Source: Acidimicrobiia bacterium
GTDB lineage: Bacteria; Actinomycetota; Acidimicrobiia; Acidimicrobiales; Poriferisodalaceae
Direction: 5' to 3'
Assembly (NCBI GenBank): GCA_022820925.1
Contig: JAJEEO010000008.1
Coordinates: 186,001-250,000, forward strand
DNA length: 64,000 nt
Below the pieces are notes generated by a model. The model saw nothing but the letters and a program-made list of their open reading frames with translations. It was not told the DNA's origin and made no database searches. This document shows, piece after piece, positions 58,901 to 64,000 of the stretch. A program made the position numbers and the translations under genes. Position 1 is the first letter of the stretch; each line of letters opens with the position of its first letter.

Positions 58901-61003
58901 ATGTCCGCCGCCAACGGGGCCCGATCCTCTCATCGATACCTCAACCGAGAGCTGTCCTGGCTGGACTTCAACCACCGCGTTCTGGCGCTGGCACGAGACG
59001 AAGAACTCCCGCTGCTGGAGCGGATCAAGTTCGTGGCGATCCACGCATCGAATCTCGACGAGTTCTTCCAGGTGCGGGTCCCGACCGTGCTCGACTCGAT
59101 CGACGCCGGGGTGCGCCGGGCAGGTCCCGACGGCCTGACGCCCCGAGCGCAGCTCAAGGGCATTCGCGCTGCAGCGGCCGAGCAGCTGCTCGACGCGTCG
59201 TCGCTGTTCGAAGAGGAGCTGCGACCGGCGCTCGCCGTTGAAGGCATCTGCTTCGTCGAACCCGACGATCTCGACGACACCAGCCGGGCCTGGGTCGCCG
59301 ACCTCTTCCGTGAGCAGGTCTTCCCAGTGCTGACACCGTTGGCCGTCGATCCGGCTCATCCGTTTCCCTATATCTCGGACCTGTCGCTGAACCTCGCCGT
59401 GTTCGTCGAGCACTCCCGCAGCGGACCCTCGTTCGCCCGGGTGAAGGTGCCGCCGATCCTGCCGCGCTTTCTGGCACTGCCCGATGCGCATCGCTTCATC
59501 ACGCTCGAGTCGGTCATCTCGGGGCATCTCGACGAGCTGTTCCCCGGCGTGAAGCTGCTCAGCCACAGCATGTTCCGGGTCACCCGCGACGCGGACCTCG
59601 ACATCGACGACACCGAGACCGACGACCTGCTCAAGCATCTCGAGCTGGAGCTGCGCCAGCGTCGCTTCGGCGGTGCCGTGCGCCTCGAAGCCGCACCGGA
59701 CCTCGGCAGCGACGCCCTGGACATGCTCACCCGTGAGCTGAAGCTGACCCACGACGACGTCTACACCTCGTGCGGGCTGCTGGGCCTGACCGACCTGTTC
59801 GAGCTCTACGACATCGACCGGGACGATCTCAAGACCCCTCCGCACAACCCGCGCACGCCGCTGCCGCTGCGGGCAGCCACCGACAGCGCGGCGCTGCTGG
59901 CGTCGGGCACCCGAAGCGGTCGCGGAGCCCCAAACGAGCCCGAGACCGGCGTCGACTTCTTCGATGTGCTCAAGCGGCAGGACGTGCTGGTGCACCTGCC
60001 GTACGAATCGTTCACCACCAGCCTCGACGCCTTCATCCGCCAGGCCGCCGACGACCCTGAGGTGCTCGCCATCAAGTTGACGATGTACCGCACGTCAGAA
60101 CGGACCCGCCTGGTCGACTCGCTCATCCGTGCGGCCGAGCGCGGCAAGCAGGTGGTGGTGGTCGTCGAGCTGAAGGCCCGCTTCGACGAGCACGCCAACA
60201 TCGAATGGGCACGGATACTCGAGCGCGCCGGCGTGCATGTCGCCTACGGCGTGGTCGGGCTGAAGACCCACTGCAAGCTGGCGATGGTGGTGCGGCGCGA
60301 GAGCCGCGGCATCGCCCACTACTGCTTCATCGGCACCGGCAACTTCAATGCCGACACTGCACGCATCTACGAGGACTTCGGGCTGCTCACCCGCGACGAG
60401 GACTTCGCCTCGGACGTCGCCGGACTGTTCAACTCGCTCACCGGCTACAGCCGCAAGACCGACTACCGAAAGCTGGCCGTGGCACCGCACAGCCTCGGCC
60501 AGTCGCTGGTGAAGCACATCGCGGCAGAGGCAGCGCACCCCGACGGGCACATCTTCATGAAGATGAACGCCATAGTCGACAACGAGGTGATCGACGCGCT
60601 GTACGACGCATCGCAGGCAGGCTGCCGCATCGATCTCGTCGTGCGCGGCATCTGCTGCTTGGTTCCCGGGATCGAGGGCGTGAGCGAGAACATCTCGGTG
60701 CGCAGCATCGTGGGCCGCTTCCTCGAGCACAGCCGGGTGTACCGATTCGGCAATGCCGAACGGGGCCACACGATCCTGCTGGGCTCGGCCGATGCGATGC
60801 CGCGCAACCTGCGCTACCGCGTGGAGGCGCTGGCGCCCGTCGAGTCTCCCGCCATCGCCGACGAGCTCACCGAGGTCACCGACATGTATCTCGACGAGGG
60901 CATTGCACGGTGGGAGCTGGGAAGCGACGGCGAGTGGACCCAGTACCACGGCACGGATCTGCACGCAGTGCTGCTGGCCCGCCACGCCGAGCGCCGCTCG
61001 TAA
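58901..61003 (+). CDS. ppk1: polyphosphate kinase 1
   Basis: A 700-residue PPK1. The N domain starts HRYLNRELSWLDFNHRVLAL with LPLLERIKFVAIHASNLDEFF, then the head domain. The two catalytic PLD-like domains include LTMYRTSERTRLVDSLIRAAE, GVVGLKTHCKLAMVVRRE with the phosphorylated histidine H457, and GTGNFNADTARIYEDFGLLT. Later GSADAMPRNLRYRVEALAPV carries the second active-site segment. It reversibly moves the gamma phosphate of ATP onto polyphosphate, at the membrane or cytoplasm. Length and domain order are normal. Within residues 320-345 lies a short Ala/Ser-rich insert. Upstream are three DnaA-box-like sites; downstream comes the leuA leader. Confidence 0.95.
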   Translation: MSAANGARSSHRYLNRELSWLDFNHRVLALARDEELPLLERIKFVAIHASNLDEFFQVRVPTVLDSIDAGVRRAGPDGLTPRAQLKGIRAAAAEQLLDASSLFEEELRPALAVEGICFVEPDDLDDTSRAWVADLFREQVFPVLTPLAVDPAHPFPYISDLSLNLAVFVEHSRSGPSFARVKVPPILPRFLALPDAHRFITLESVISGHLDELFPGVKLLSHSMFRVTRDADLDIDDTETDDLLKHLELELRQRRFGGAVRLEAAPDLGSDALDMLTRELKLTHDDVYTSCGLLGLTDLFELYDIDRDDLKTPPHNPRTPLPLRAATDSAALLASGTRSGRGAPNEPETGVDFFDVLKRQDVLVHLPYESFTTSLDAFIRQAADDPEVLAIKLTMYRTSERTRLVDSLIRAAERGKQVVVVVELKARFDEHANIEWARILERAGVHVAYGVVGLKTHCKLAMVVRRESRGIAHYCFIGTGNFNADTARIYEDFGLLTRDEDFASDVAGLFNSLTGYSRKTDYRKLAVAPHSLGQSLVKHIAAEAAHPDGHIFMKMNAIVDNEVIDALYDASQAGCRIDLVVRGICCLVPGIEGVSENISVRSIVGRFLEHSRVYRFGNAERGHTILLGSADAMPRNLRYRVEALAPVESPAIADELTEVTDMYLDEGIARWELGSDGEWTQYHGTDLHAVLLARHAERRS

Positions 61004-61045
61004 GACTCGAACGGCACGACGGCAACAGCGGTTGGTTTGGGTTGG

Positions 61046-63741
<2,696 letters not shown>

Positions 63742-63824
63742 TGGGCAGCGCCGAATGTGGTGGCGCTGACAGATCGGCTCTGATGCCATGCCGCTGGTGA
63801 GCTGCACCGGATGAACTGCGCGAG

Positions 63825-64000
63825 ATGAACCAGGTCGTGCTGTGGACGTCGGTCGCGGCCGGTGCGGTCAGTGCGGGCCGCTGGCTGCGTGTTGCCCAGC
63901 GCGAGCATTACGGCATCGGGCGCACCTCGCGCTTCGCCCGGCGTTGGTGGCTGCTCGACTGGCCTAACCGCGTGTGGTTGGCAGCAGCGGCAGCCGGCGT
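63825..64000 (+). CDS. N-terminal fragment of a membrane protein (possibly the membrane part of a MurF-type ligase), cut by right edge
   Basis: An open frame from ATG 63825 to the end gives 58 residues: MNQVVLWTSVAAGAVSAGRW, then LRVAQREHYGIGRTSRFARRWW and a second hydrophobic stretch. One membrane helix, a basic REHY segment and a second helix start are visible. I recall a similar RWLRVAQREHY start in actinobacterial proteins that carry a membrane region before a UDP-MurNAc-tripeptide ligase domain, but the domain that would prove it is outside the window. No strong ribosome site is seen. Confidence 0.5.
   Translation, partial: MNQVVLWTSVAAGAVSAGRWLRVAQREHYGIGRTSRFARRWWLLDWPNRVWLAAAAAG

Overview
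The window comes from a very GC-rich genome and most likely from an actinobacterium of the Acidimicrobiia type. That placement is inference. It rests on GC-rich codon use, several luciferase-like (probably F420- or FMN-dependent) oxidoreductases, a single-chain acyl-CoA carboxylase, giant two-domain class III CoA transferases, an SCO6745-family protein, a leuA attenuator, actinobacterial-type DnaA boxes, and many genes with a TANNNT hexamer 6-8 bp before the start codon (leaderless transcription). No transposase, phage gene, integrase or CRISPR array is visible. The region reads as a chromosomal, largely catabolic neighbourhood, densely packed, with no gene-free stretch above about 250 bp.

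Layout: 0-8.4 kb holds a cut-off LLM oxidoreductase, a GlcG/HbpS-like protein and an RraA-fold protein. The RraA gene is divergent from a complete branched-chain-amino-acid-type ABC importer (binding protein, two permeases, two ATPases), which is followed by an alkylsulfatase-type metallo-hydrolase. 8.6-15.5 kb carries a DMT exporter, amidase, enoyl-CoA hydratase, dienelactone hydrolase, SCO6745-like protein, nitroreductase and a zinc alcohol dehydrogenase. 15.6-24.3 kb holds a fused biotin carboxylase/BCCP/carboxyltransferase and two tandem paralogous double-domain CoA transferases. 24.4-34.2 kb holds a membrane protein, a duplicated polysaccharide-deacetylase-fold protein, an LLM monooxygenase, a Nudix hydrolase, an FAD oxidoreductase, an Xaa-Pro peptidase-like protein and a free-standing carboxyltransferase. 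34.2-37.8 kb is the three-gene ATP-grasp / alpha-E / transglutaminase operon.

37.8-44.8 kb is the best-defined system: a complete protocatechuate 4,5-cleavage (meta) pathway. ligC is divergent from ligAB, and an opposing operon runs ligJ-ligK-(MBL hydrolase)-ligU-ligI. Together they would take protocatechuate via CHMS, PDC, oxalomesaconate and CHA to pyruvate and oxaloacetate. The MBL hydrolase embedded in the operon is not one of the known pathway enzymes. 45-56.3 kb continues with peripheral catabolic genes: a ThDP enzyme, alpha/beta hydrolase, tRNA-Val, P450, a second PrpF-fold isomerase, a TrpB-like enzyme, LLM, SDR, sulfatase and a VOC protein. 56.3-64 kb returns to core functions: a J-domain membrane protein, a thiolase-like protein, polyphosphate kinase behind three DnaA boxes, leuA behind a leader peptide and terminator, an alpha/beta hydrolase, and the start of a probable Mur-ligase-type membrane protein.

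The window encodes almost no recognisable transcription factor, so the palindromes and attenuator reported here are the only visible regulation.
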